Source of the DNA: Rhytidiadelphus loreus
Lineage: Eukaryota; Streptophyta; Bryopsida; Hypnales; Hylocomiaceae
Direction of reading: 5' to 3'
Assembly (NCBI GenBank): GCA_947034895.1
Contig: OX344764.1
Location: 12,400,001-12,464,000, forward strand
Length of the DNA stretch: 64,000 nt
Position 1 is the first letter of the stretch. The number at the start of each line of letters is the position of its first letter. Shown here in pieces: positions 1 through 10,512 of the stretch. The notes below the pieces were generated by a model that was not told where the DNA came from, did not search any database, and saw nothing but the letters and a program-made list of their open reading frames with translations. The translations under genes and the position numbers were made by a program.

Positions 1-1240
1 GAAAGAACTCAAGGTAGAGGGGAAGTACAACAACTTGTACAAAGAATGTTGTTGATGTGTGTAATGGTGGCGGACCAACAATTCACATCTCACGCAATGG
101 CCGGAGAGGATTCATCCAAGTAAAATGAAACTTGCCTTAGGTACAGTAGCTGTTGTCTTTCTTAACATTGTTTTATTCTAAAAGCCTTGCACTACTATAC
201 CCTTTGAAAAAATTAGTGGCCATGAAAGTTGAACATTGCACATATTTGTTAGGTGATGGAGGAGCTTGTACTATAAATCGAAGTTTTTTTCTTGAAGCTT
301 TCCATTTGTGTCACCAGTAATGAAGTTGTCTGATATTCATGGTACTTCTAGGGATCCATATTTTGGGTTTCCTATGCTAGAGCACTATCGCGCTAGTTTT
401 AGCAGCTTCATTTCCGCTAATGGACAAGTGTGAATTTTTGTACATAAATTTTTGTACATTGATACATTTGGAATTTTTTGCTTGTAGTTTCTCCATTGTA
501 AGCACAGTGGAGATTTGGAAGCTTTCTCTAGGAATTTTTAGGGACTATTTTTAGTGTCCCCTGACGTTAAGTGTGAATTTGGCTTTTGACAGACGGAAAG
601 TGGAAAGATGCACACTATGTTGATTGTGATGGACGACTCATCAAATTGTACCTCTAAGGGTTGCAGACTCACATCCCAAGTTTTTGAAGGGATTTTTGCT
701 TGGATTGATGAGGTGTCTGAATTGTGATCTTCTTTAGGATATTCATTATAATTGCGTCCAACTTACAATCCTTTCTTCATGATTTCTAACTAAATTGTGG
801 TGATCTTTAGGAAGAAAAAATTAATATTAATACACACTCCAACCTATATACCCTTGTTGATGCTCCTTCATAGAGACAAGTTAACTTGCTCTTTAGTACT
901 GAAGTCATTCTAGTCTACGTGCATGTCAATTTTGTTGTCACTATGACGAATATAGTGTGCAATGTACATGGACTACATCTTGTTTGTGCTTTTTTGTACA
1001 GATATATATGAACAAATGACAGACGTCTCATATTGCGTTTCCAAAGTCAAATTTCCTGGTGAGTTCCACTTTTTCCTATGTGTCGTACACTGGAAACATT
1101 GGGAAAAATGGGACTCATCGGGAATTTTGACACTAGGAATGCAAATATGAGACCCCTGGAAATAATTGATTTGCTAGACCTTTTTATAGGATTCTTCTAG
1201 TGAGGTTACTAACATTTTCCATGAGCTAAAGTTACAATAC
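1..1240. other. AT-rich stretch, no supported gene
   Basis: Only short unsupported reading frames occur, the longest (962-1150) with low-complexity hydrophobic composition. I see no motifs, tRNA or clear repeat structure. It lies outside the LTR copy that starts at 1241. Probably old transposon or intergenic DNA. Confidence 0.5.
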
Positions 1241-1899
1241 TATTACACCCGATTTTTTTAAATTAATTTGTTCAATGTGGTGATACATGAGGAGTTTAGC
1301 TAGTCCCAAGGCTTATCCACGTAGCATTCTTTGGGTAGTTATTCCAAATTCATCGACAGGGAGTGAAAAAAAACATAATAGAAAACTAGTAGTAAAAAGA
1401 AAGTGTAACCGCTGGTCCGGGATTGGTCGTTGCTTGCATGCTAAAATGGACTGGTAGTGCATATGGAGAGGCTGCTTAGTCAACATCAGGGGAATTTTTC
1501 GAGGAGAGGAGAAAACTATGGAGAAATTCATGATGTAATGACAGAATGTTAATAATAGAGCCTTTTTATTTACCTGAGTATTTACTAATGACGAGTAATA
1601 TATTATGTAGTTCTTCGTGCAAATCTATAGGTCAATGAAGATTCATTAGTTAACAATAGGTTGTATGATCAATGAGACTTGGTGATTGTGAATTATACAA
1701 GTTAATGTACAAGCGGATAGCTTACTACATGCAATGAAGCACATGCACATTCATAAGCTGGTGATTGATTGAGTATTATTTTTCCGGTCCTATTGACTGA
1801 TGTATTCACGTGTTAGGTTCTTTGTGATTTTCCTTCTTGCCACATGAGTTGATCTCCTTCGATACAATTGTAGCATGCAAGTAAATCCAAGTGATTTCC
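1241..1899 (+). mobile_element. LTR copy 1 (solo or 5' LTR) of a Ty3/gypsy-like element
   Basis: About 660 bp align by eye, colinearly, with 25423-26974 once the TTAA element in the second copy is removed. Shared stretches include the segments starting near 1262 and 25448 and the block near 1705-1895 versus 26781-26970. Similarity stops on both sides at equivalent points (TATTACACC here, TGTTACAAC in copy 2; inner end TTTCC here, TTTCA in copy 2), as expected for LTR borders. It contains an unfilled TTAA at 1702-1705, exactly where copy 2 carries a 920-bp insert. No convincing 5-bp target duplication is visible. Confidence 0.65.
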
Positions 1900-2952
1900 T
1901 TTGGTTACATTGCAGAGACACAATGATTGTTGATAAGGGTGAGAGTCGAGAAATTTAAATTCAATTATGATAAGTGTAGATTGTAAGTAGAGATAAAACA
2001 TGATAAAAAGTTAAGAAAATGTGTTGTGCTCCATCTCCTTGAAGAGAGTGCCAAAGTGAAGAAATATTTGTCTTGGGGGTCATTGAGGTAGATACAATGG
2101 AGGTGGAGAACCAATCAAGTTTAATAAATGAATTCGTTAACTTTTCTATAGAACCAATGGAAGCAGTGGCAACACCTTGAGCACTTGAAGAAAACAAAGA
2201 ACCGACGAAATTTGTAACAAATACATACAAAGTTTTTAATGCACTTGTAAGCTACCTCACTGCATTAGGGTGAATGCAAGAAACACTGGTACTGTTTGGC
2301 GTCACAATTGGAATGACGGAGATGCCATTCGCTATATCTTTTGGGAAATGAAGTCCATGTACTTGAAATTTTTATTGGAGATGGCTAACTTGGAAGTCCT
2401 CAGATTTTTTATTTTTGAGAAATTTTGAAAAAAAATCCTTTAATTAAATTGTAATTTACCTAATTTGTCACACTTTGCGATTTAGGGTTTTTTAGTACTG
2501 TGGAGCATCCAAAAACGATGATGTACGTCTAGGATTGTTGTAGGCTATTGCCACAATAGAAGGGCATGTCCCCACTAAAGGGCATTCAAAAAAACAGAAT
2601 TCTTTGTTCTCAACATGCATGCAAATAGAGGTCCCTTGCCCATAGCGCTCCAAACATTCATAATGGTTTCAACTTTTAGTTTTTGGTGAAATGTAATCAC
2701 TATCAAGTCTTTACAAATGTCCAATTTTTAGGGTTTTTTTATTCATGATTTTCTAATTATTATTAATTTATACTTAATTTTATCTACTTTCTGTGACAAA
2801 CTGTCATTTTTTTTAAGTATTATTGTTTCAGTATTATAAAGTACTCAAAGGTACTATTGGCTGTTGATTTTTCGGATCAACGGCTAAGATTGCTCTGTTT
2901 TGTAGTACTAACAATATTGGGTAGAAAAAACGCAGTTTTGGCAGAACGCTCC
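1900..2952. other. Gene-free stretch between LTR copy 1 and a TTAA element
   Basis: AT-rich and full of stops in all frames. It could be the decayed interior of the LTR element, but I see no gag or reverse-transcriptase motifs. A primer-binding site just after the LTR was looked for and not convincingly found. Confidence 0.45.
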
Positions 2953-3884
2953 TTAACCCCTAAAGGACCATTGTCCCCTCGGGGGACAAAATGGATTTCG
3001 GGCAAGTTCCTATGATCTCAATTTTTAGTGAATTTTTTTGAAACTTTCTCATAAGATAGAAAAACTTATGAGCTTCGTGGGAATATAAATTTTATTTCAA
3101 TTGGTGCCCGGGAGCAAAAGTTATAGCATTTTAAACATACTTTTCACGTCACTGGGCAGAAAAATAAATCTACAAAAATTTGAAATTAACTTTTTTTTTT
3201 TTTTTTTTTAAAGATCATATTTTTGTCTTCATGTGAAGCTTTGATTCATTCCATTTGGATTAGTAATGTGAAAGTTATGAACAATCTTGTTTTTCGGGCA
3301 ATTGGAGCATCTTCTTGAAAAAATAACTTATAGGATTCAATTCTGAATGCAATTTTCACAATTTTTCAACAAAAATTGTTTGACAAGGTTAATTTTTCTA
3401 GCTAGAACAATCTCACCGTTGAGATTATTGTATTTCAATCCCATTTTAGAGCTATTAACGATTTAGTTTTTCTTTCAATCTTGGACCTACTTCTACCGAA
3501 CAATTCTTTAAAGAATGAAAATCAATCGTTTTTTTTGTTTTTTTTTAATTTCTAGACTTTCAACTCAATTCTTCAAGACAAATTTTTTTAAATTCAAGGT
3601 CCATGGTGTAAATTTTTTCCACAAATGGCATTCAAAGTCATCTGAAATTGCAGGCTAGTGCTCAAAAAAACTTTCTTTTTTCAACTTTGAATGCTAATAT
3701 CTTCCAATCTGTACGGTCAAATTCCATGAAATTTTTACCACATGATACTAGACTAGTAAAGTACAAGATCCTACGGTTAGATTCTAAAAAAAGTATTTTT
3801 TTTGTTTTTTTGGATGAATGCAGCAAAAATGGCAGTTTTTAGTAGTTTTTGACAAAAGAACAACCCTGGTCCTTTAGGGGTTAA
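2953..3884. mobile_element. TTAA-flanked piggyBac-like non-autonomous element (copy A1)
   Basis: TTAA at 2953-2956 and 3881-3884 bounds a 924-bp element with perfect 14-bp terminal inverted repeats, CCCCTAAAGGACCA. Just inside the left end is a hairpin, TTGTCCCC-TCG-GGGGACAA (about 2970-2988). The interior is non-coding and matches copy A2 (25857-26776) in opposite orientation along its whole length. TTAA duplication with CCC-starting termini is diagnostic of the piggyBac superfamily; it has no transposase. Confidence 0.9.
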
Positions 3885-4164
3885 ATCGTTCAGTGTTTCT
3901 TGCATCCACCCATTAGCAGAATACAATGAGATAAATACCCAATTTTTTTGCGAAAACAGATTCTTTTGCTTAGCCGTATTTTCTTTCTCAAGAACTTTGA
4001 TCAATTAAAAATAATTATCTAAACAACAAAGATACGCTTGTTGCCAAATTATATTAGGACCAATACCAAGAACTAATACCAAACTATCCTAGGTCAAAAG
4101 TTTCCCTGCCAAGGTGTGGTCCATGCTTTGATATTGCAGAGGCTTTGTGAGCTTCCAATTTGTC
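3885..4164. other. Short gene-free spacer
   Basis: Nothing recognisable between the TTAA element A1 and the start of similarity to the CACTA-like element. Confidence 0.4.
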
Positions 4165-5352
4165 ACTTGGGAATCATCATTTGTTTGTTTTTTAGATTAT
4201 TGCAATTTAAGTCATAATATTATACAAAAAGCCCCCAAAAGAGTGTACAACCAAAATCGGCATGTTACATGCCAATACAACCTTTGGTCATAAATAACCC
4301 TAAAACAACCCTAGAATCCACTTATACATAGGTTAGAACCACGAAGTAGTAGGAATCAGTAGGCTTGGGGGGAACTTATCCAAAATAGCCTAAAATCCAG
4401 TGCATGTAACCATGCTTGGCTAAATTTTTCCAAGGAGAGATAGAGAGATCTCTATGTAAATCTCCAAAGATAGGTTTCAATTTTCCCATTCCATCAACAA
4501 AATATTAGAAACCCCAATTGTAAGCATGTAAGAGTAACTTTCTCAAGATAGGCTAGCAAAGGAATCTATGGTCACCAGATGGTGATCTAGGGTTGGAAGC
4601 ATGCCAAGAAGTCAAAAGCAAAATCCATTTGCCAAGATTCCCTCGCATGTGGAAGATTTCCTAATTGTTGATAAATCAAGGAAGGTTGATTTTGCCCTTC
4701 TTGCCAAATGTGCGCAAGACCAATACAAGATTTTGCGCACCTCTTGGAAAACTCCATGAGAGGTTCTTCAAGAAGTTTCGGAATTTTCTGACTTGTAGAG
4801 ATGCCTTTTCAAAACGATCAACCACTTAAACCTATAAGGGAAAATTCATGGGAAATCTTCGGGTTGCAGTAAAATCTCACTAAAAATTAAATTAGCTTTT
4901 CTTATATTAATAACTCACCCTGATAAGTTTCAAAGAGTTTTGATAGCGGGAGGTGTCTGAATTACCAACATTCCTCCAAATATCAAATATGGTGAGATTT
5001 ACGTGGAGTTAACCGGCATTCTGGGAGCACACGGAGTTGGAATGAAGTGAAAAAGGAGTATTTTCTTATTTCCTACAACCTTCCCGACAACTCTAGACAG
5101 TCATCCTCATCAAAAAAGGTAACCTCCAAAAATTAGATTTTTTACCTTTTATTGATTTGGAGTTGAAATCCAAAAGTTAGAGATTAGAATTAGCGTAAAA
5201 ATCCTAAAAGAGGTGAAAATCCTAAAAGATAAGGATTAAAATCTAAAGTGATAGGGTTACCTAGGTTAGAAAGAGAGGAGGTGGGTGCCCCAGAAGAATA
5301 TAAAAGGGCACTCTTCTTCCTCTTAAACCACTCCCATTCTTGTACTTGAGTA
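4165..5352 (-). mobile_element. CACTA-like element copy II, part 1 (split by the hAT insertion)
   Basis: Read on the minus strand, this segment follows the sequence of the CACTA-like element at 42045-46293. The blocks at 4210-4300, 4850-5060 and 5270-5340 correspond to 46160-46070, 45520-45310 and the DNA around the TTAA element at 44.1-45.0 kb. The order is kept and inverted. The outer CACTA terminus is missing or diverged. A TATA-like motif lies at 5299-5306. The giant hAT element starts immediately after the CTTGAGTA at 5345-5352. Confidence 0.65.
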
Positions 5353-5362
5353 CAGGGTTGTC
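5345..5362 (+). repeat. Left 8-bp target duplication and 10-bp terminal inverted repeat of the giant hAT element
   Basis: CTTGAGTA (5345-5352) is followed by CAGGGTTGTC (5353-5362). The mirror structure GACAACCCTG then CTTGAGTA is at 21187-21204. An 8-bp target duplication and CAGGG-type termini are the hallmarks of the hAT superfamily. Confidence 0.95.
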
Positions 5363-5790
5363 TATCCGGACGTGACGTTGGCTTTTTACGTCCGGATGTC
5401 ATGACGCGTCCGTCCGGACGCGTCACAGCCCGTCGCCGATACTGACGGGACCATCCGCGGCGCGGATGAAGTCTGTCCAGTCTGCGACGGCGTCGGGCCG
5501 TCTTCTGGACGGTCATTCCGTCGCCGAATGGACATCCGTCTCTTGGACGGAGAGCCCATCTGTGGTCGAGGTCGTCCCCTGGACGGAGAGCCTGTCTCTG
5601 GACGAAGAGGTTGTCTCCCGGACGGAATTCTCGTCTCCAAGACGGTAATCCGTCCTCTGAACGGGAAACCGTCCACTGGACGGGAATCCGTCCCGTCCCC
5701 TGGACCGGAATATCGCTGGACGGGACAGTCGCCGCTTGGGCGGTTTCGTTGGCGAGGCTACGGGTTTAGGGTCCACCCCATCAACCGTCA
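5363..5790 (+). repeat. GC-rich subterminal array 1 (GGACGG/CCGTCC motifs)
   Basis: A dense, imperfect array of units such as GTCCTCTGGACGGGAA and CCGTCCACTGGACGG in otherwise AT-rich DNA. Many units are self-complementary (CCGTCC...GGACGG). Short frames across it are repeat artefacts, not genes. Its position right after the terminal repeat fits subterminal transposase-binding repeats, known for hAT elements in general. That role is inference here. Confidence 0.85.
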
Positions 5791-5802
5791 GTCCGTCTAG
5801 CT

Positions 5803-5827
5803 GGGTTTAGGGTTTAGGGTTTTAGGG
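5803..5827 (+). repeat. Short telomere-type (TTTAGGG) repeat
   Basis: Three to four tandem TTTAGGG-like units lie between array 1 and the transposase promoter; a further single unit is at about 5763. The unit is the canonical plant telomere repeat. Interstitial telo boxes are also known near plant promoters, so this may be regulatory rather than chromosomal-end debris. Confidence 0.8.
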
Positions 5828-5841
5828 AGGGCTTCAAGGTG

Positions 5842-5849
5842 TATATTAA
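5842..5849 (+). promoter_or_regulatory. Putative TATA box of the hAT transposase gene
   Basis: TATATTAA follows the telomere-like repeat. It is 232 bp upstream of the proposed ATG at 6074, leaving room for a 5' leader with an intron ending at the acceptor TGCAG (6031-6035). The equivalent AT box occurs next to arrays 2 and 3. Confidence 0.45.
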
Positions 5850-6035
5850 GGACTTCTGCCTATTCAAGATTACTTTCCCTTGCTGATTTTGCCTTTCATG
5901 ACTTGGTTGGAGTACAACCATTGCGGTAGAGCGAAGTCCAAGAAGAGTGTGTTGTGGTGGCACTTGTTGTGAGAGCAACAAGTGTTGTTGCCACATCACA
6001 TTTCAAACAGAATACTAATCTTTTTTTTGGTGCAG

Positions 6036-8645
6036 GGGCAGGTAGAGGAGGACAGATAAGACTCATAAGAGCAATGGGTGGAGGAAGATCACAGTGGGAA
6101 CTTTGGTACACACTACGGCCAGATGGAAAAGTTGCTTGCAAGTTTTGCGAAATTTTGCTAAGCTATCGAAAGGATCGGTTGCTTTTCCATTTGGGATACA
6201 GACGAAATGACACAGTCCAGGAAGTGAGAGCATGCACTAAAGTCAAATGCAGCTGTGAAGGTAATGTTTTGGAATTGTGGAGGACATATACCTACGGACA
6301 CTTCGCATGGACCTGGACGCGACGTGGAAGTGACATCACCATCAACAATACTACCAAGTGTAGTACGTGGCGAGTAACAACCTGATGCTTCAATCTCAGG
6401 AAATGATGGAGGAGAAAACACTGGGGGGCAAAGCTTTCAAGTACAATCATCGGAGGCACCCATTCCTAATTTGACCCACAGTCGATCGATGAGGCAATTG
6501 TCTGTACAAGATGGAATGAACGCATCAAACAAGCAAGTACTAGACAAGAAGTGGGCTAAGTTTTTCTATGAAGCCAATATACTATTCAATGTAGTGAGGC
6601 ATCCTGCTTTTCTGGATGCAGTGAAATCAACATCGGAATCGAGAGTTGGCTACAAACCTCCAGCGTACCATGCACTTCGTACAAAGCTCATAAAATCTAC
6701 AAAAGATGAAGTGGCAACAATTGTAGCAGAGAAGACAGGGGCACCAATCCATAAGTATGGCGTTACAATATGCTCTGATGGATGGGATAATGTGACACAT
6801 CGACCATTGATGAATGTCATGTTGGCATGTACAAGTGGAGAGGTATTTCTTGGATCGATAGATACAACAGGCGAATGCAAAGATGCTACTTACGTGGCTA
6901 ATTGCATGGGTGATTACATTGACGGGGTAGGGGCACAGAACGTGGTACAAGTTTGTACAGACAATGCAGCAAACATGTTGGCCGTTGGCGCTCTGTTAAT
7001 TCGTAGATTTCCATACATATATTTTCAAGGGTGTTCAGCACATGCACTTGACCTTCTACTTGAAGATTGGGGAAAACAAGATTGGATTACAAGTATGGTC
7101 AAGAAAGCCAAGTCAATTGTGAAATACATTCGAACGCATCACATGCCACTTGCAATCTTTCGACGACATTCTCCTAATCACGTTTTGAAAAATCCCGTTC
7201 AAACACGCTTTGCAACCATATTCCTCATGATCGAACGTTTGGTGGAGGTGAGGGAAGCGGTAGAATCGACAGTCCACGATCCGCAGTGGAATGAGTACAC
7301 GCGGAGATTGGCATTCAATCAAAAGAAAAGAAAAGCTAATGATGTGCGACGATATGTGCGAACGGATGAATTTTGGAGGAGATGTTTAAACTTTGTGCAC
7401 ATAGTGGAGCCCGTGTTGATGGCTCTTTGAGAGTTTGATGGAAAGCACCCGTGCTTGGACAAGGCATGGCTTGTGATGAAAAAGGTAGAAAAACATGTTT
7501 TATCTTTGAGGGATCCACCATTTTCATTAGAGCCACGGTATACAATTTCCGCCATCGATGATTTCTACAAGCACTGGGACATGCTCAGGACAGATTTGCA
7601 TTACGCCGGGGCTCTATTGAATCCCTTTTTACTTGATGAAGTCTTGCTAATGGATGATGATGAGGCAAGAGAAGCCATATTGAGAGTTTTGCGCAAATTG
7701 GCGGTTGGAGATCAAGCATTTGCGTCAGCTTTGTCTGAGTACCAAGCATTTAGAGATCAGCGAGGCATTTTCAGTGGACTCCCTGATGTAAACACCTTGA
7801 ATTTGCAGCCTCACGAATGGTGGGACCTTCTCGGAGCCGGTGCTCGTACACTTGCACCGATTGCCAAAAAGATCCTCGCACAAGTGTGTTCTGCATTGTC
7901 ATGTGAATGCAATTGGAGCATGTATTCGTTTGTCCACAACAAATCACGCAATAGATTGACATCTGAGCGAGCTGAGGAATTGGTTTACATTTATACCAAT
8001 TCCAAGACTCTAAGAGAAAGGGCTGCAGCAAATCCGACAAGGTGGTACACTGAAAACATGATGTCAAAGGATTCCATGACAGATGAATCTGATGGTCTAG
8101 ACCGTGGTTCGGTTCGCTCTGATCCAAATGATGACGATTCAGATGATAGTTCCAATGACGATGATGAGCCACCGTTTGATAGATTTCGTGGGGCGGGAGG
8201 AGTGCGTCCTCTAATTGATGCATCCGTATTTGACTTTGAAGAGGGGGATAATAACGACAATGACTCCGAGGGACATCAAGGAAGTCCACCACGAATGCTA
8301 CAAACGTGGAATGCTGGGCCAAGTGGAGGCAATACAAATGAGGACGTTGTGGCACCGAGACCACTAAGTCCAGACCCTATGGATGTACAAATTGATGCCA
8401 CAATAGATAGAGATGGGATTGACGTTGGAAGAGGACGTGAAGAAGAAGTAGTAGTACCACCGTCCTTGCCCATGAGGACCACTCGTAGAGAAGGGCCCCC
8501 TCAAGGTGGAGAGGCACATATGCCCCCTCCAAATCGAGTCTCGATTGCACAACGGCAATGCCAGTATTGGAAAATCTACAAATCCAAAGTTCATCAAGGC
8601 CGTCTAGTTCCGAAGTTCGTCCACACGAACCAACTTCGTCGGTAG
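6036..8645 (+). pseudogene. hAT-family transposase (BED finger, DUF659, hAT dimerisation), one nonsense codon
   Basis: Catalyses cut-and-paste transposition of hAT elements. The model is an exon from the acceptor at 6035, ATG at 6074, exon end 6260 (donor GTAATG), a 139-bp intron, and an exon from 6400 to 8645; the junction keeps the frame. Seen in order: a BED-type zinc finger (CKFC then a distal His in FHLGYR); a DUF659/RNase H-like core with DGWDN, VCTDNAAN and CSAHALDLLLED; and a C-terminal hAT dimerisation domain with CECNWSMYSFVHNKSRNRL, close to the family consensus (CERNWS). After it comes an Asp/Glu/Ser-rich disordered tail. A TGA at 7428-7430 interrupts the core in frame: reading is open on both sides and homology continues across it (EFDGK after the stop). 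About 810 codons, within the usual range plus a long tail. This copy is probably inactive unless the stop is read through or is a sequencing error. Confidence 0.88.
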
Positions 8646-9163
8646 GTACACGATTGGCTGGTATGGTGTCACAACGTGTGACTAGAAATACGAATTCATT
8701 GCGGCCACCTGTACATGCCAATAATCGAGGGAAGCGTCCACAACCACAAGGTACTACCAGTGAACGTGTGAATACTAGAGCACGTAGAAGGCTGAGGAGG
8801 GAAGAAGCGACTTCCCAACCATTTTTAAGAGAAGTTCAAACGGGAGGGCCCAATACAGATGGCATTATGGACGCAACGGGCCAACGACCTCTTCGGACGT
8901 TGTCTTCTATAGCTCGACCACAACGAAACTGCAATTCTGAGGCCTCCAGCGAAAGTGATAGTGCACCATCCAATCATTCCAATGATGATGGTGCATCCAT
9001 CGGTGGTACTATAGGTGAAGATGGTGAGGTTCCAGGAGATAGTGATTACAGGGGGCCGGTGCCTCGACAAGGTCCACTTGAAGAAATTGGTGGTAATGAA
9101 CCAATAGTACAAGAAGCAAATGCAAATACTTCTGTGCGCATTCTTAGGCATGGAAGACGTTGA
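8558..9163 (+). pseudogene. Frame-shifted continuation of the transposase tail (or small second ORF)
   Basis: This open frame overlaps the end of the transposase in another frame and has the same composition: Ser/Asp/Glu-rich with Arg-rich patches (TRARRRLRREE). It has no recognisable domain. The simplest reading is that one indel between about 8540 and 8640 split a longer disordered tail. A separate accessory ORF starting at ATG 8558 cannot be excluded. The next about 130 bp hold nothing before TTAA element A4. Confidence 0.5.
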
Positions 9164-9292
9164 ATGTTTTTGAAAAGACAATAGGGTCTTCACATTTTCA
9201 AATGCAAATTTTTTAGAGGCTCAATACCTTGCATATTGAAATCAGCATTAATATGAAATATGACTTTTGTTCCATTCATTCTCATGGAACTA

Positions 9293-9700
9293 TTTACCCC
9301 TAAAGTCCCAAAGTCATTACACAAAAAGGGACGCAAAACTGTTTTTTCTCTTGCATTTGCCTCAACATGTGGAAAAAAATGTTTTTTACAACATCTAAGC
9401 GTAAGATCTTATACTTCACATGTTTTTTATCACATGGTAAAAATTTCATGAAGTTTGACCGAATAGATTGAAAGATATTAGCATTCAAACTTGGAAGAAC
9501 TAGTTTTCTGAATGCGGGCTTTGCAATTTCAAATTAACTTTCACTATGATTTATGGAAAATTAGGCCTTTGGAGTTTGGAGCACTATTGTTTTAGAATTA
9601 TTTTTTGTGAATACGAAAGAATCGAGGTCAAAATTTGAAAGAGTTATTGCAATTGAAAACTCCATGTGTTAAAATCTAAATAACACAGTCTGACAGTCTA
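9293..9700 (+). mobile_element. TTAA-type element remnant (copy A4), 3'-truncated
   Basis: TTTA (a decayed TTAA) at 9293 is followed by CCCCTAAAGTCC. The next about 250 bp match the left half of copy A2, including the segment near 9434-9494. Similarity fades after about 9700 and no right terminus is seen. It inserted into the hAT element. Confidence 0.6.
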
Positions 9701-10512
9701 GTGTTTTTTTCATGTATGTTTTCTTTTTTTCAAATTTAATTTAAATTAAAATTATAAAACTATGTTTTTCATTCATTCCTTCGTTTATGACTTTATGGTA
9801 AGAGTTTCCGGTTATTCTAATACATATTTTAATTGATAAAATTTGATTTCTACGTTTAGCTTTATAAAATCACAATAAATTCATTTTTCCATTAAATTTT
9901 TTGAAAAAAATAAAATAAATTTAAAATAAATTCTTACGTGTGGGGAGAAATATTAAAATATTATGCTGATTTTCAATAAAAATATAAATTTGGTTTGATA
10001 GTGAAATTTGACTTCAAGCCCTTCTTTGTAGTTGTTTATTAGTTTCGGGTGTGAAAACTAAAATAACCAATTGAAAATTGGTTCGACTAGAAATCTCTAT
10101 TGATATTTGTACCTCTTGTAAAAACTAAAAATTTAGAATCTCGTGAGTTGTTTTTTCTATTTTTACTTATTTATGGCATGAAGTGCAACAAAAATGATGA
10201 CAATTACAATTGTGCACAAAACTAATTGAAATTTCTTGTAATGATATACAATTCAGAGTTTTTAGTACTAAAGATATAAGATTTTTGTTTAAACTCAATT
10301 TAAATGATAAAGTTAGGGAACACAAGAAGTTCTTTACAACTCAATGTTTAGGTAAAATACTTTTATATCTTTATATAAACCAAAATGAGTACAAAATGCA
10401 TTGAAGCCACAAAGTGTGCTACATTGCTACGTATGTCCTCAAGCCTACACTATAATAACCGCATGTGCTAAGTAAACACTAATTTTGCAACTATATGGTA
10501 ATACACTATTAT
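9701..10512. other. AT-rich spacer inside the hAT element
   Basis: No coding potential; stops are frequent in all frames, and the short frame at 10210-10404 is low complexity. It separates the end of the transposase gene and the 3' end of the oppositely oriented kinase gene. Confidence 0.5.

Noticed and set aside
1900..1925. Primer-binding site after LTR copy 1
   Set aside because: TTGGTTACATTGCAGAG only weakly resembles the methionine tRNA complement.
8364..8721. Minus-strand frames opposite the transposase tail
   Set aside because: Shadows of the acidic tail coding sequence.
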